Below, piece by piece: positions 33,027-45,424 of a stretch of 64,000 nucleotides of DNA. The translations under genes and the position numbers were made by a program. Origin of the DNA: Liopterus haemorrhoidalis (Eukaryota > Arthropoda > Insecta > Coleoptera > Dytiscidae); NCBI GenBank assembly GCA_963971575.1, contig OZ020616.1:8107934-8171933 (forward strand). Direction: 5' to 3'. The notes beneath the pieces are model-generated. The model had not been told where the DNA came from. It ran no database searches and saw only the letters and a list, made by a program, of their open reading frames with translations. The stretch's first letter is position 1. Each line of letters begins with the position of its first letter.

Positions 33027-33943
33027 CAAGGTGTCTCAAAAGAAATTTTATATTTAGTGGATCGATTAAAAAAAAAAGTAAGCCGTATATAGAAAAAATG
33101 TTTATTAATTATTAAAATACACTTTTTGGGGATTTATTTCTTAAAAGTAATATCGTCTAAATGTAGACCCTCGCGTTCTCGGCACTCATTTAATCGAACA
33201 GTAAAATTACTTATGACGTCTCGGCAGGTGGACTCAGGGATGGCTGCCATTTCGTGACGGATATTTTCTTTCAAATGCGCCAGTGAAGTCGGTTTATTGG
33301 CGTAAACTTTAGATTTAAGATAACCCCATAGGAAAAAGTCCATAGGGGTTAAATCTGGACTGCGTGGAGGCCAATTTATGTCACCTCTCCGGGAGATCAA
33401 TTTGCCTGAGAAAATTGCCTCTGACTGGCATCTTGGGGCTTTAATTCTTGCACCAATTGAATTTTGTAGGGGTGCAGCTTTAGGTCTTTGTGCATAATGC
33501 GATGTAATGATGATCTATGCACATTTAAAGCACTTGCGCGCTTCCGAATTGAAAGGTTCGGGTCGTCACGAACAGACTGATTAACATTCTCCACGTTTTC
33601 TACCGTTCTTGATGACCTAGGTCGCCCGGATTTTGATTTATCCAGCGTTGTACCAGTCTCTTCAAACTTTTTAACCCAATGTCGAATGAGAGGAATGCTT
33701 GGCGCATCATTTAAGTGGCGAAAACCTCGAATACTGCAGAATTTTCTACGCGCTACAGTCGCCGAATCACCGTTTTTGTAAAACTCTCGCACGCATAACG
33801 CGCGGTCTGCTCCCGAGAAACGCTCCATAACGACTGCATTCCCAAGAGCCAGGCTACTGATTGACATAACCCCCGCGCCCCTCGGATACGTTGCGTTCAC
33901 GCAGTAAGCTAAATAAATATAAAATTTCTTTTGAGACACCTTG
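33027..33943 (-). mobile_element. DUF4817 / Tc3-like DD41D transposon, deletion derivative
   Basis: Ends CAAGGTGTCTCAAAAGAAAT at both sides, flanked by TA (33,025-33,026, 33,944-33,945). Compared with the copy at 46,400-47,710 it lacks one internal block of 394 bp (between GAGAAAATT and GCCTCTGACTGG, near 33,413) and is otherwise almost identical, so the deletion is recent. Confidence 0.9.
33134..33867 (-). pseudogene. DUF4817 transposase with internal deletion
   Basis: N-terminal part (from 33,867 or the inner Met near 33,830): MERFSGADRALCVREFYKNG, RRKFCSIRGFRHLND, IRHWVKKFEETGTTLDKSKS, GRPRSSRTVENV (DUF4817 helix-turn-helix and linker), then HRIMHKDLKLHPYKIQLVQE. The catalytic core with the first two Asp is deleted; the tail DINWPPRSPDLTPMDFFLWG with the third Asp follows in a different frame and ends DDITFKK. 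Inactive by itself. Confidence 0.9.
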
Positions 33944-34099
33944 TATATAAATAAAGAAAGACACTGTATAACAATTTGAACCGTTTTTCATCAGTAAGTA
34001 AAATAAGAAACATTATCTGGCAAGAATGTCCAGGTTTCAAGCTAAAAAATCCGAGGTTTTCGAAATCGTTGTCTTGGTTTAATGATTTTACAGATGGCA

Positions 34100-34245
34100 G
34101 CCCTACTTATTTATTAAAATGTCCTGCGAAATGCAGTCAAATGCTTTACTGAGATCTAAGAAGGTACCAACACAGTGTTCACCAGCTTCCAATGCGTCCA
34201 CAATATAACCGAAAAAGTCCAAAACATCATCACTTATACTGTCAA
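34100..34245 (-). pseudogene. LINE reverse transcriptase fragment, motif A
   Basis: Peptide VLDFFGYIVDALEAGEHCVG then TFLDLSKAFDCISQDILINK is RT palm motif A of a Jockey-like LINE. It is cut on its 5' side by the MITE piece at 34,250 and runs into unrelated sequence at 34,100. Confidence 0.8.
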
Positions 34246-34249
34246 TTAT

Positions 34250-34398
34250 CTCCCTATACTTGGTCGGATAAGATATTCTGGTATTTATTCCAATGTTTAT
34301 CATATCCGAGCTTTACCCGAGCATTATAAAATCGCATTTTTGACTTTATACCCAGAATTACGTTATCCAAGGTTTATCCATTGATTGTAAAAGCGGAT
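34250..34398. mobile_element. PIF/Harbinger-type MITE fragment
   Basis: CGGATAAGATATTC, TTTATTCCAATGTTTATC, TATCCGAGCTTTACC and the end GATTGTAAAAGCGG match pieces of the element at 9,802-11,299 (GGATAAAGCTCGG, GGAATAAACTTATACC, TTGTAAAAGCGGCC). Confidence 0.55.
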
Positions 34399-34399
34399 T

Positions 34400-34975
34400 T
34401 TACTGCTAATTTATTGGCTAGAGTGTTTGGCAAATAAATATCAACTGCAAGCAACTTTTTGTGTAAATCAACAAATTTCACAGGCATATTAAACTGAACA
34501 AATTTAACTAATTGCTAAAAACCAGACTACAGAATTCAGATTGTTACCAAGCCAGTTTACATTTTATCTTTTCTCATTTAGTTTTTTAACATGCACAAGT
34601 TTCACATCTGACACCGAATTACTGAACACGCATCATACCAAGTATGTGATTAAAGATAATAAAACATATTAAGAGTTGCAGAAGGCGCCAGTTGATCAAA
34701 ATGACTTTTATACAGTCATGTGACTCTTTATTGCGTGCAGCAAATTGAACTAATTATTAATTATGAACATTTTAATTAAACAATCAAGATATGCGTCTCA
34801 GACTCCACTACTAATGCTTAATTAATTTCAACTATGTTACTTTTACTCGCTTTTATGTACGTATATGGATAATGAAAGTTAGCAAATAAGTGCGTTACAG
34901 ATTAATTTCTGTTTCGAGATTATTGAACCCAACATATATACATAATTGATGACATAAACTCTGATAAATAATATA
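34400..34975. other. Intergenic DNA, no gene seen
   Basis: AT-rich sequence with no recognisable frame. Confidence 0.5.
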
Positions 34976-34977
34976 TA

Positions 34978-36157
34978 GGGGAGAGTAGCCGAATTTGGAC
35001 CATCGCCTAGGTTGAACCACCATCGTAACTTGACCTGTATAAGGCATTTACGCAGCAAAACAGAAATTAAGAAGGGAATAGACGTAAACTTGTCTGATGC
35101 AATCATTTTTATAACAGCGCACCTCATGGTTGCAGTTAGTGAAGTGTTATTAGTATTTACATACCGTCAATTAAATATTTTATCAATAAGGTCAATAGTC
35201 TTTAGACTGTTTCAAAGTCAGTAATAAAATATATTTTTATATCTGCAGAAAGTAAACTTGTCTGGCTACAATTTATTATATTAGTTTTATTAATCTAGTT
35301 CAAATGTAAGGTTAGGTTAGCTATAGCTGAAAGTGCTTTCCGTGCCTCTGGTATTTGGCCTATAAATAGACATATCTTTCAGGACCACCAGTTTGCAGCA
35401 TCCGATATTTTACAGTGTTCTGCTAACCCTGCTGAAATCGCAGTAAATAATACAAGTAGGCCTAATACACCAACATCTATGTCTTTAAGTGACAGTAAAA
35501 GTAATAATAGTGATTCTGCGGTTGATTATGTACCTCGGGAGAAAAAAATTAAAAAGTGTAAGGATATTCTTTACGATATATCACCTCCACCGAAACGAAA
35601 TCCACAGCAAGGTCCATCGTCTTCTCGAACTGGAGAAATAGCCCAAAAATCAATTGTAAAAACAAGTAGTCCTCATAAAAAGGAATTAGAAAAAGTCAAA
35701 GAGAAAAAGACTAACAAAGTAAAATTACCAAATATTGGATCAAAAAGACAAAGAATAAAAACTAAGACTACATGGTTTTGTATTATATGTGAGGAAATGA
35801 AGGAAGATGAGATGATACAGTGCATAAAATGTCATTCTTGGGTCCATTTACAGTGTGCTGGAGTCAGTGCAAAAATCAAAAGTACTTTTGCTTCAATTGT
35901 GTTTAAGTATATTGATGGTCCATCTTGGAAAATCTCTGGTCCATCCTAAGAAACCAGTTTCTTTAATTGAACCGATGATACGATTTTTATGTATTGATTT
36001 TTCACTGTTCAATATAATTATTTTTTTAAATAAATTGTAATATTTTGAAGATATAAACAATAACTTTTTTTTCCACTACTTCCTTTTTATTAAAAATACT
36101 TGTATATCCCTATATATTAAAAAATTCTTAAGGGGTCCAAATTTGGCTACTTTCCCC
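34978..36157 (+). mobile_element. Pogo-like transposon derivative, 1.18 kb, TA target duplication
   Basis: Inverted termini GGGGAGAGTAGCCGAATTTG and, inverted from 36,157, GGGGAAAGTAGCCAAATTTG; TA on both flanks (34,976-34,977, 36,158-36,159). The coding remnant at 35,320-35,949 is the C-terminal part of a pogo/jerky-type transposase with PHD finger. The DNA-binding and DDE regions are gone. Confidence 0.85.
35320..35949 (+). pseudogene. Pogo/jerky-like transposase C-terminus with PHD finger
   Basis: The open frame begins after a stop at 35,317-35,319: AIAESAFRASGIWPINRHIF is the conserved end of the DDE_1 (pogo) domain, followed by a low-complexity Ser/Lys linker (from SMSLSDSKSNN) and a PHD finger WFCIICEEMKEDEMIQCIKC, HSWVHLQCAGVS. 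The final Cys pair (FCFNC, then a stop at about 35,901) is only reached in the neighbouring frame, so a 1-nt indel near 35,885 disrupts the finger and extends the frame to 35,949. PHD tails are common in insect pogo-like transposases. The catalytic domain is missing, so no transposition activity; the finger could in principle be captured, but no sign of that is seen. Confidence 0.85.
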
Positions 36158-36159
36158 TA

Positions 36160-37355
36160 TATGCTATACAAGTAATGATACATATTTCTAAAATTTTTGT
36201 ACGCCAGTTTATATCAATCATATACGTTTATTCAACAAATGTAAATTTTAAATTTAACAAATGCATCAACTTAATGTATTTCACAACCGCAGAAATAAGT
36301 ATCAACCAGAAAAACCATCAAAATTATGGATCTAAGGCTGAACAACATCAGCAGACTAGAGAGTTACGATAGCTAAGAAATACAAAGCAGAGAAGAAAAC
36401 AACGGAACCAATACCTAGAAATATTTAGCGATTGATGAAGAATATGTAACATGTAAGAATACCAATAAAATGATGGACTGAAGAGTAAAGATATCGCGAA
36501 GAAAACCCAAGTAGAATAGAGCACAATCATGTTGAAAGATCTAGTAATGATTGTATGCCGAAAATAGTTACGGTTTAGAGAACCTAGAGACAAGTAACAA
36601 CTAGAAAGACCACCTGAAAGATGGAAGTAGAGCTGGACGACATCAATGGAGTAGACCCCAAAAAAATAGTGCAGAGAAAGGGAAACAAAGCTAACTAGTA
36701 TGAACTAATATGGAAATAAATAATTTTATCATGCAAAATTATGTATGAAAAATTATTTTTGTCCACAATGTTTTGTATTTTCATATTATCTAAATAAATG
36801 AATATCATTCGAAACTTTTCCTGTCAAAAACTTCTGTAACCAAATTTTGAAAATTGGTTACAAAATTAATTATATTACATTCATACCCATATCAAAAACA
36901 AATGAAACATATACAAGGTCAAAGTTTCTGACACTTATGTAACTCATAACTCTTTCTACATTTATCAGTATCAGGCCCGATTTTCGTCTGACAGAAAATT
37001 TTCAACGGAACCAAATATATAAATCATTGTTATATCCCTTGTTGGCGACCGAGTGTCTGTGAGTGGCTTCGCAAACGCTGCGCCCTTTGAGCGGTCATGC
37101 ACAACAACTGGCGTATGTCAAGAATGTAACGCATCCCCTTATTACAGGACTATTGTCTAAAACTTGTCATGCTTCAGATGAATTGTCACTCGCTTTGATT
37201 GATTTCGTTCGCATGACATCTGTAATAAATTTTATCATTAGAAATTCTAATGGATGATACTATTAACATGGTGTAAATCAAAGCCACATTTTGAACAAAC
37301 GCGCGGAGATGCGTTGAACTACGTTGAACTGCGCAAAATGTCCATGATCATTCTT
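36160..37355. other. Intergenic DNA, possible LINE tail at 36,300-36,700
   Basis: Purine-rich plus-strand sequence at 36,300-36,700 gives broken peptides (for example RPPERWK near 36,610) reminiscent of the GRPxxRW tail of some LINE proteins, with many stops. The rest has no recognisable content. Confidence 0.35.
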
Positions 37356-37359
37356 TTTG

Positions 37360-38210
37360 AGGTGCGTTCGGCATAACTGTGCAGTGTTAACTCTGTGTCT
37401 TTGTCACGTGACCACTGTGCACACTGTGCAAGAAAATTAAAGACAAACGCTTTGTTCAAATTGTGCAGTTATTTTTGTTATTCTAACTTTTTTTTTGTAA
37501 ACAAATAAATTGTGTGTTTGATTACATGAAGTCTGTCTCCTGCTACTTATTTTGTACAATAATATAAAAATGACTCATGAAGGTTTTGGGATGCTTTTAA
37601 GTAATATAAAATGAAATTTTATTTGATAAGGAAGACAATTCAGAAGAATTTTCCAAACCAGAAAATATTTTGGAAAAAGTGTTTTAATATGCAAAGAGTA
37701 CTGTTCCAGACTTGACTACAAATCAATAATAAACCGAATAACTTACGTATCTGCCAGATAGCATAGTTTATTCGTAGGAATATCTTTATCTGAAGGTGGA
37801 AAGATGCTTTATTGTTTTTATCCGTCAGATAACGTTACCAGCCACTTTATCTGAAGGTGGAAAGACCGGCCCTAAAAAGAACAAATTTATCTACTTAACA
37901 ATAATATAATACATGTTTATCCACTTTTACTCTCCAGGGAGTAAAAATTCTACGTTTTTTTTTTTAAACAATGATATCTTGTATGTTTTCACTCATATTG
38001 TTTTGTAGAAATAATTACTTGTATTTTTACCGCGAAAAACACTATTGTCGCACGATTTGAACATGTGAGGATTGTGCAACACAAACTGCACTGCACGATA
38101 TTTGCCGAACGATCTTCGTGCAGCATAGAGCACACAGAAACTTTATGCCGAACGTTTCTTGTGTAAATTATGCAGAATATGTACATTATCAGCTTATGCC
38201 GAACGCACCT
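37360..38210 (-). mobile_element. PIF/Harbinger-type element, copy P, TTG target duplication
   Basis: Ends AGGTGCGTTCGGCATAA at 37,360 and inverted at 38,194-38,210; TTG repeats on both flanks (37,357-37,359, 38,211-38,213). Interior matches copy Q (45,903-47,958) in reverse orientation, including GAATTTTCCAAACCAGAAAA at 37,650 and ACAATGATATCTTG near 37,968. A segment of about 235 bp (37,730-37,965) is replaced or interrupted by a MITE with ACCTTCAGATAAAG-type ends. A 3-bp duplication supports PIF/Harbinger. Confidence 0.75.
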
Positions 38211-38214
38211 TTGG

Positions 38215-38630
38215 ACGACAAACCACACACAAAGGCTCGAGTTTGCACACCTCTGCTCTCGAATGATCTTGATCCGTCAAGTGTCGATGCTCCAAAAGTT
38301 GGGAGCAGTCCTGGAGCGGAACGTTTAGTCACGTGTTCGCGGAACACTTTGTTCGCTCGACTCTGACCCGAACGCTTTAGTACTTCATAGAACGCCACCA
38401 AAGATGAATTGTAATTTTTTTTACCAATAATACAATTTGTAAAAGAGTTTTTTACATTTAAAAAAATCTTCTAATTACTTTTGAAGATTTTTTCACGTCA
38501 TTTTGCGTCATAACTTCAATGAAAAACTTAGTGGCAAAAAATAACTAAATCGATCATTTTTACATTTGAATGGACTAATATTGCTCTTCACTCTTTCGTT
38601 TTACTAAAACATACTTATTGAAGTCATATT
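38215..38630. other. Intergenic DNA, no gene seen
   Basis: Several short frames, none with motifs. Composition less AT-rich near 38,220-38,400. Confidence 0.4.
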
Positions 38631-38631
38631 T

Positions 38632-40480
38632 GGTTTGTGTTCGATAGTAACGAAGTGAAAGATTTAGGTATAATTTTAGACTCTAAGCTGATTTTTGGCA
38701 AACACATATCCAGCATCACACAAAGGGCACTGAGAAACCTTGGTTTCATTTTCAGGACAAATAGGGACTTTACCAAACCTGAGCCAATCATTACCTTATA
38801 TAATAGCTTGTTCCAAGCCACCTAGAATTTGCTAGTGTGGTCTGGAATCCACATTATCAACAATATGTTGAACAATTAGAAAAAATACAAAGAAAATTTA
38901 TTAACCGCCTCAACTACAAATTTAACCGTTTAAATCACTATAAAAGTAATAATTTTATCCTAAATTTTACAATGCTCTTTATTCCAGTATTAAGTACCCC
39001 AGCAAACATTCAACTAACGGCCGAATGCCGGAAAACTGCTTTTACTGCTGGTAAATTGCTGGCACCAAAAGTAAGTGCAACGCCAGTATTAATAATGTAC
39101 TTCACATTTGTATTTCGCATTCCGCCTATACGAAGTACTTTACCAGCATTTTATAAGCACTCCTTATTTGTATTAATCAAAGCAAACATTTTTATACGGG
39201 CTATCGTCTCTTCTTCACTCATACTTTTTACTTAAAACTAAACTTTTTTTGAATGTAATAATTTGAAAAGTCTGATTGTTCTTAGTCATAAAACGCCCTA
39301 ACCGTGTGGCCTTCGAGGGCCAGTACAAGTTGATACGTGTTGGTGGACAGTTTGTCAAGATGTGTATTTAAATAGTTATTGTTTTGTGAACATTATACAG
39401 TTTTTTATTGTGATTTGTGTGTGTTTTGCTAGATTTAAGGACGTAGTTTACACAAACTGTTTCATGTTAAATTGTTTAATTTTTAGTTTAGTTAAATCAT
39501 AGTTTTTTTCATGTAATAAAATTTTCAATTATTAATAAATCTGTTACAAGATTATAAATATGTGATTTAAAAAATATAATTTGTCATATTTTATTTTGAA
39601 TAGTGACATCTTAAATATTTTGTAAATATAATACTAACCTAAAATAATAGAAACTTAATCCAAAACTGTAAAGCTTTTTTTACAATATAACCAAGTTTCT
39701 AAAAGTCAGTAATACATTATAAAAATCACCAAAATAACCAGATCTAGTTTGTTCTTACAAAAGTGAACAGCTTATAGCAATGCTTGTAAAATTTGATTAT
39801 TGAATTTATTTTAACAAGTATGATTTCTTTAGGTTGGCACTCTTCAAGTCAGGGAGAAAAGATGTGGTAGATAATACAAGCCGAATATTGGCGAAAATTA
39901 TTAGTCACCACTTATCTTTAGGATGCAAGTTTTTGGCCGAAATGGCAGAAAACCATTTTCTTAAAATTCTTCATTAAATTAATAAATTAAATAAACTAAT
40001 TCCTGTTATTCCTGAAATTATATTTATTTAATATTTATAAATAAATCAATAAATTATAACTGTTAATACAATTTACAATCGGCCAGTTTTACCATCGTTG
40101 AATACGTTGCTACGGGGACACCGGTGTACTGGTCCAGTGCAAAATGCCAGCACTGGCCCAGTGCGAAATGCCAGCACTGGCCCATTACTTTCAATGCACT
40201 TTACCGTTGCTGGGCCGGCAACTGATACATCAATGGGCCAGCAACGGCCACGGGACACCGGGATACTGGCCCAGTACGAAATGCCAGCACTGGCCCATTA
40301 CTTTCAATGCCGGGGAGTATGTGCTTTACCAGCACTGGCCCGTATAAAAATGTTTGCTGGGACTTTGTCAAATAGCAACTCATCAATACACAGAACATCA
40401 AGAACAGTTAACCAGTATACCACAAACGTGGATATTTTCTTTGGCACTTTAAATTCAATAATAAAAAAAAAAAAACAATA
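38632..40480 (+). pseudogene. LINE RT C-terminal region, split by TIR element
   Basis: Plus strand: SNEVKDLGIILDSKLIFGKH, RNLGFIFRTNRDFTKPEPII and LYNSLFQAT, a frame change, then WNPHYQQYVEQLEKIQRKFI and NRLNYKFNRLNHYKS up to 38,997. After the element at 38,998-40,361 the protein resumes as NSNSSIHRTSRTVNQYTTNV, DIFFGTLNS and Lys-rich end, with poly(A) at 40,453-40,465. This is the same LINE family as 16,610-18,110 (compare NSPIARISSSFNRVNTDLDI). Inactive fragment. Confidence 0.8.
38998..40361. mobile_element. TIR family CCCAGCAAACATT, copy 1 (1,364 bp)
   Basis: Inverted ends CCCAGCAAACATT and AATGTTTGCTGGG. Next to the left end a conserved block (TTCAACTAACGGCCGAATGCC, GCTGGCACCAAAAGTAAGTG); at the right a GC-rich minisatellite (40,110-40,345) built from TGCGAAATGCCAGCACTGGC, CCATTACTTTCAATGC and TGCTGGGCCGGCAACTGATA units. 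No protein. Inserted in the LINE at 38,632. Superfamily unknown; copy 4 suggests a TA duplication. Confidence 0.85.
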
Positions 40481-40484
40481 AAAA

Positions 40485-40950
40485 ATAACATAAGTAGCCT
40501 CGATATAATTAACCTTATTCCAAAAAACAAAAAAATCTTTATCTTAATTTTTTAATCTATACATACATCACATATGTATCTATATAAAATCATAATGTTC
40601 TGCTAATTGATGTGAATGCAACTTGATACGTTCAAAATTTGTTTAATCATAAGAATTTTTTGAATTTTGTATTGTTGTGCTTTTATTTGGGCGGCACTTT
40701 TCTAGTGCAGCTCTGTTGGGCAACATTAACTTAAATAAATTTATATTGGTATCGCTAAATTTTATTATGTTTACATTTTATAATACGTTCTGATTTGTTT
40801 TGAAACTTGGGTTCACATATCTACCTTACAGTAATTTCTAAAAACCTTTTTTATTTAGTTTGTTGTTTATTTAGCAGTTTTGTGTTTAGTTATATATTTT
40901 CTTATAGATATCTTATAGATTTCTATTTGATATTGTGTGTAGTGCATAGC
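40485..40950. other. Intergenic DNA, no gene seen
   Basis: AT-rich; no motif. Confidence 0.5.
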
Positions 40951-40952
40951 TT

Positions 40953-42691
40953 CCCAGCAAACATTGAACTAACGGCCGAACGCCGGCAAACTGCTTTTAC
41001 GCTGGTACATTGCTGGCACCAGAAGTAAGTGCAACGCCAGTATTAATAATGTACTTCACATTTGTATTTCGCACTCTGCCTATACGAAGTACTTTACCAG
41101 CATTTTATAAGCATTCCTTATTTGTATTAATCCAAGGTTATTTCTAGCGGGCCAGTGCTTATGGTTATAACTTTTTTTGAATGTAATAATTTGAAAAGTC
41201 TGACCGTTCTTAGTCATAAAACACCCTAATGGCGTGGCCTTCGAGGGTCGGTACAAGTGATATTCTGTGAGTTCAAGTTGGTACGTGTTGGTGAACAGTT
41301 TTTAAAAACTGATGTGTAAACTCTAAGATGTGTATTTGAATAGTTATGGATTGTGAGCATTATACAGTTTTTTATTGTGATTTGTGTGTGTTTTGTTAGA
41401 TTTAAGGACGTAGTTTACACAAACTATTTCATATTAAATTGTTTAATTTTTAGTTTAGTTCAATCATAGTTTTTTCATGTAATAAAATTTTCAATTATTA
41501 ATAAATCTGATACAAGATTATAAATATGTCATTTAAAAAATATAATTTGTCATATTTCATTTTGAATAGTGACATCTTAAATATTTTGTAAATATAATAC
41601 TAACCTAAAATAATACAAACTTAATCCAAAACTGTAAAGCTTTTTTTACAATATAACCAAGTTTCTAAAAGTCAGTAATACACTATAAAAATCACCAAAA
41701 TAACCAGATCTAGTTTGTTCTTACAAAAGTGAACAGCTTATAGCATTAATGCTTATAAAATTTGTTTATTGAATTTATTTTAACAAGTATGATTTCTTTA
41801 GGTTGGCACTCTTCAAGTCAGGGGGAAAAGATGTGGTAGATAATACAAGACGAATATTGGCGAAAATTATTAGTCACCCCTTATCTTTAGGATGAAATTG
41901 GTTTGACCGAAATGGCAGAAAACCATTTTCTTAAAATTCTTCATTAAATTAATAAATTAAAGAAACTAATTCCTGTTATTCCTGAAATTATATTTATTTA
42001 ATATTTATAAATAAATCAATAAATTATAACTGTTAATTCAATTTACAATCGGCTAGTTTTACCATCGTTGAATAAATTTATTTAACAACTTAAGCTAACA
42101 ATATCGCATCATTCTATTGACAGCAATGTTAATTTCTTCATTAATAGTTTAAAACCGATGCGATATTGTCAACTTTACTTGTTAAATAAATTTATTCAAC
42201 GATGGTGAAAATGGCCAAATGAGTATTTATTTTGCACCTAACCATTAATTTATTTTAATACTGGGTAAGTACACATATATTACATTTGAAACACTAGAGA
42301 GTGGGTATAATATAAGCACTAGTCTGTCAGAAATAAATCTTGCAACTAATGCGATTATTTTGCACTTTACCGTTGCTGGGCCAGCAACTGATACATCAAT
42401 GGGCCAGCTAACGTCCACGGGGACACCGGGGTACTGGCCCAGTGCAAAATGCCAGCACTGGACCAATGCGAAATGCCAGCACTGGCCCAGTGCGAAATGC
42501 CAGCACTGGCCCATTACTTTCAATGCACTTTACCGTTGCTGGGCCAGCAACTGATACATCAATGGACCAGCTAAGGGCCACGGGACACCGGGGTACTGGC
42601 CCAGTACGAAATGCCAGCACTGGCCCATTACTTTCAATGCCGGCGAGTATGTGCTTTACCAGTACTGGTCCGGATAAAAATGTTTGCTGGG
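40953..42691. mobile_element. TIR family CCCAGCAAACATT, copy 2 (1,739 bp)
   Basis: Same termini as copy 1 and colinear with it to about 42,060, then it carries an extra segment (42,061-42,360) including a hairpin, and a longer minisatellite (42,361-42,650) with three consecutive AATGCCAGCACTGG units against two in copy 1. Differences between copies are mainly repeat number and this segment, plus scattered substitutions. Confidence 0.85.
42061..42206. repeat. 146-bp foldback segment inside copy 2
   Basis: Arms ACCATCGTTGAATAAATTTA and its inverse at the right end, with further pairing into CAATATCGCATC / GATGCGATATTG. Also present at about 58,768-58,900 in copy 4 but absent from copies 1 and 3, so it is either a nested MITE or an ancestral part lost from shorter copies. 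Confidence 0.8.
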
Positions 42692-42694
42692 TTT

Positions 42695-43970
42695 TTATGT
42701 TAAATTCAACTTATTTCTATTTTCTTTTCTTTGATCATATTTTTGGATTCCATTTTAGAACTATTTTGTCTATTAGAATAGTTTATTTGTTTCTATTCTG
42801 TTCTTATTCTTATATTTTCATTTCATTTCGATACAAGTGACAGCGTACGAAAATTACATTCGTCAAATGGATGCTATGTAAACGTACCTAATATGACGTT
42901 ACAAAAAATATGATGTTTCCATTGACGCAACTGTACTGACTGACCGACTACCCTTTATTCGAAGTTCCGGCAAATTTAAGTCGCAAAATGTGATCTCGAA
43001 AGAAGCACCTCATAGAATGTCATGAGCTCCCGGTCTATCAAGACCTATTAATCTTACCAATTTCCAAAACTCCTGCAAAACTTACTTTCATAAACTACAT
43101 ATTTCCTGGACTTATTATTTGTTTACTGAAAAAGATCAGTCCCTTTGTTTATGATTAATGTCTAATAAGGTTATTACTTGTATATTTTAGTTAAAAAGAA
43201 ATTTATTGCCCACTTATTATTTTAGAGAAACACCCTGTATAATGAAATATTGTGTGTGAATTTACATATATTATTTAAAATAAAATATATGTAATAATTA
43301 GCTATTCAAATCACCCTCAACTAATCAAGTTTTATTTGTTACAACCTGTCAGAGATGTCATGAAAAACAGCCCGTATCCCGTTTTGTTACATATGCTATT
43401 TAACAGGCTGCTACAGAGAACTGTCAAAGCCATTTGCACCCTTCGCATTCCATCAAGTTAACGCATCCAATGACCAGACATCAACCAACTTTTAAACAAT
43501 TGCTTGTAATAAGGCCCTTTGTGCATTTCTGACGTAACATCTGACAGTATTGCATGAACAAACACGTTCAAAGAGGGAACCCAATATAATAGGGATGTTG
43601 TAAGGGCTGTTATTTATCGACAAATACGAGATATGGGGTAATGAGTTATGCCAAACCATCCATATTACCGGGATATGTCATATGGAAAAACAAAACTATG
43701 TGTAGTTTGCAGTGGCGTATTAAACGATGGGCGGAATAGGCGACTGCCAGGGGCCCACAATCCTGAGGAGCCTCTGTTAATAGGGGATACGCATAAAATT
43801 TATATTTCCTTAAAACTACATTTTTTTGTTATTTTAATGTTAGTTATGTCACCTAACACAACAAAAATCACATTTTAATTAATATTATAGCCAAATTTTT
43901 TAATTAAAATATGTTAAATTTGAAATAAGCCGACCACGCCGCGAAGGTTGCCGAGTATATACGACTGAGA
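42695..43970. other. Intergenic DNA, no gene seen
   Basis: No recognisable reading frame. At 43,712-43,790 CAGTGGCGTATTAAACGATG and GGCGACTGCCAGGGGCCCAC look like a hAT-type terminus, but no partner end was found. Confidence 0.4.
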
Positions 43971-43974
43971 CTGT

Positions 43975-44191
43975 AAAGCTGCATTCAGAGCTCAGTAAAT
44001 TAACACGCTGTGCGTTATGGATAGTTTTTAAACGAGTGCAATTGGTATGATCGGACAAGCTCGTACTATATCGCTCAACAGTAGTATAGCAACGACAAAG
44101 CACGAGCATGTCCGATCATACCAAATGACCTCGTTTAAAAATTATCCATAGCGTACAACGTGTTGATTTACAGAGCTCTGAATGCAGCTTT
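43975..44191. mobile_element. Hairpin MITE, 217 bp
   Basis: Almost the entire sequence is an inverted repeat: arms begin AAAGCTGCATTCAGAGCTC and pair through GGTATGATCGGACA to a central region near 44,080. No coding capacity. Target duplication not clear. Confidence 0.8.
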
Positions 44192-44194
44192 AGG

Positions 44195-44950
44195 GTTTCA
44201 CGTCACAGATACAGACAAAACATAATGTTTACGTGTTTATATTGTATTGTTTGAGAGTTTTGTATTTGTTTTTAAACAATTTTTCACGCATTTATTATTA
44301 AAATAATTTATAAAATATATGTACTCACATTAAAATGGTCTTCACAAACATAAAGTTTACTTTTTCTGAAATATCGGTTTTATTTCGCCTCATAGCTTTT
44401 CTGTTGTTTTTCGTCATCAGGTAATGATATAAATTATTTTTTTGGATTTCTAATTGAACATCGGTACTAAACAATATTTTCGACTAAGTTTCGAAGTACT
44501 GGGGCCTGGATCTTCAATATTTTATATATTTTAATATAAAATTTAATTTGGTAAACATGTATAAATTGTTTTTATAGAATTAAACTTTATTTTAATTAAA
44601 ATCACTCTAACTTTACATAACCTATAAAAGTTATACAAACAAATAAGTTCACAACAGACTATGTACGCTGGGTAGACTAGTAGTGTCATGTGTCAGTTAG
44701 AAGGGTATGACGTCACACGTCGTTTTCGCGCGTTTCATACATTTATGATTTTTTTAAGCCTTCAAATTAAAAAAAAAAAATTATGAACTGTTTTTTATGT
44801 TTATATGCAACAAGAGGAATATAATAAAAAAAAAAAATAAAAAAATCATGCCTATCCCCTATTATGTAAGAAACAAAATAAACGAGCATTATAAATAGAA
44901 AATAAATTAAATCATAATTTTCAATATATCATTTTTTATAAACTGTCTTA
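44195..44950. other. Intergenic DNA, no gene seen
   Basis: AT-rich; homopolymer A tracts near 44,770 and 44,828. No gene. Confidence 0.5.
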
Positions 44951-44953
44951 TGG

Positions 44954-45421
44954 TTGGTTTATATACGGAACAAGAATAAGGAATAGGAAATAGGAATAGT
45001 ACACAAGAATAAAAAATATTAAACCGTTTATATAGGACATAACATTTCGTCGCTGCGCCTGCGTACTTGCGTTGGCCTGTCTTTAACGTTTGTCACTTGA
45101 CAGGTTCTGATTCATAAAACCTTTTAAAAAATTTCGTTTATTACCGTTAAAAACATTTTATTGTTGTTTACAACCCTCTGATCACAACTGAAAAACATCT
45201 GTTGACCAAACTTTATTACGGCAGACATTTTAATTGCTGTGCGCAGGCTTATCGTGTCTTATTCTTGAAATAAGAATAAAAATGTTGAATGTTACCAACT
45301 ATTCTTATATTTAAGTTAAATTTCATTCCTACATAAACCGATATACGGCGCAGCCATGTTTTAACATCTTGTGCACTATTCTTATTTCCTATTCCTTATT
45401 CTTGTTCCGTATATAAACCAA
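44954..45421. mobile_element. TIR MITE, 468 bp with about 45-bp TIRs
   Basis: Left end TTGGTTTATATACGGAACAA, continuing GAATAAGGAATAGGAAATAG; the right end carries the same sequence inverted. Interior has no frame. Target duplication not assigned. Confidence 0.85.
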
Positions 45422-45424
45422 GCA

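Noticed and set aside
38118..38401. 82- and 70-codon frames near the right end of copy P
   Set aside because: They overlap the TIR of a Harbinger-type element and oppose each other; no motif.
42245..42840. Several overlapping 64-132 codon open frames in the CCCAGC family minisatellite
   Set aside because: They run in several frames and both strands through a tandem repeat whose unit has no stops, which produces open frames without coding meaning.
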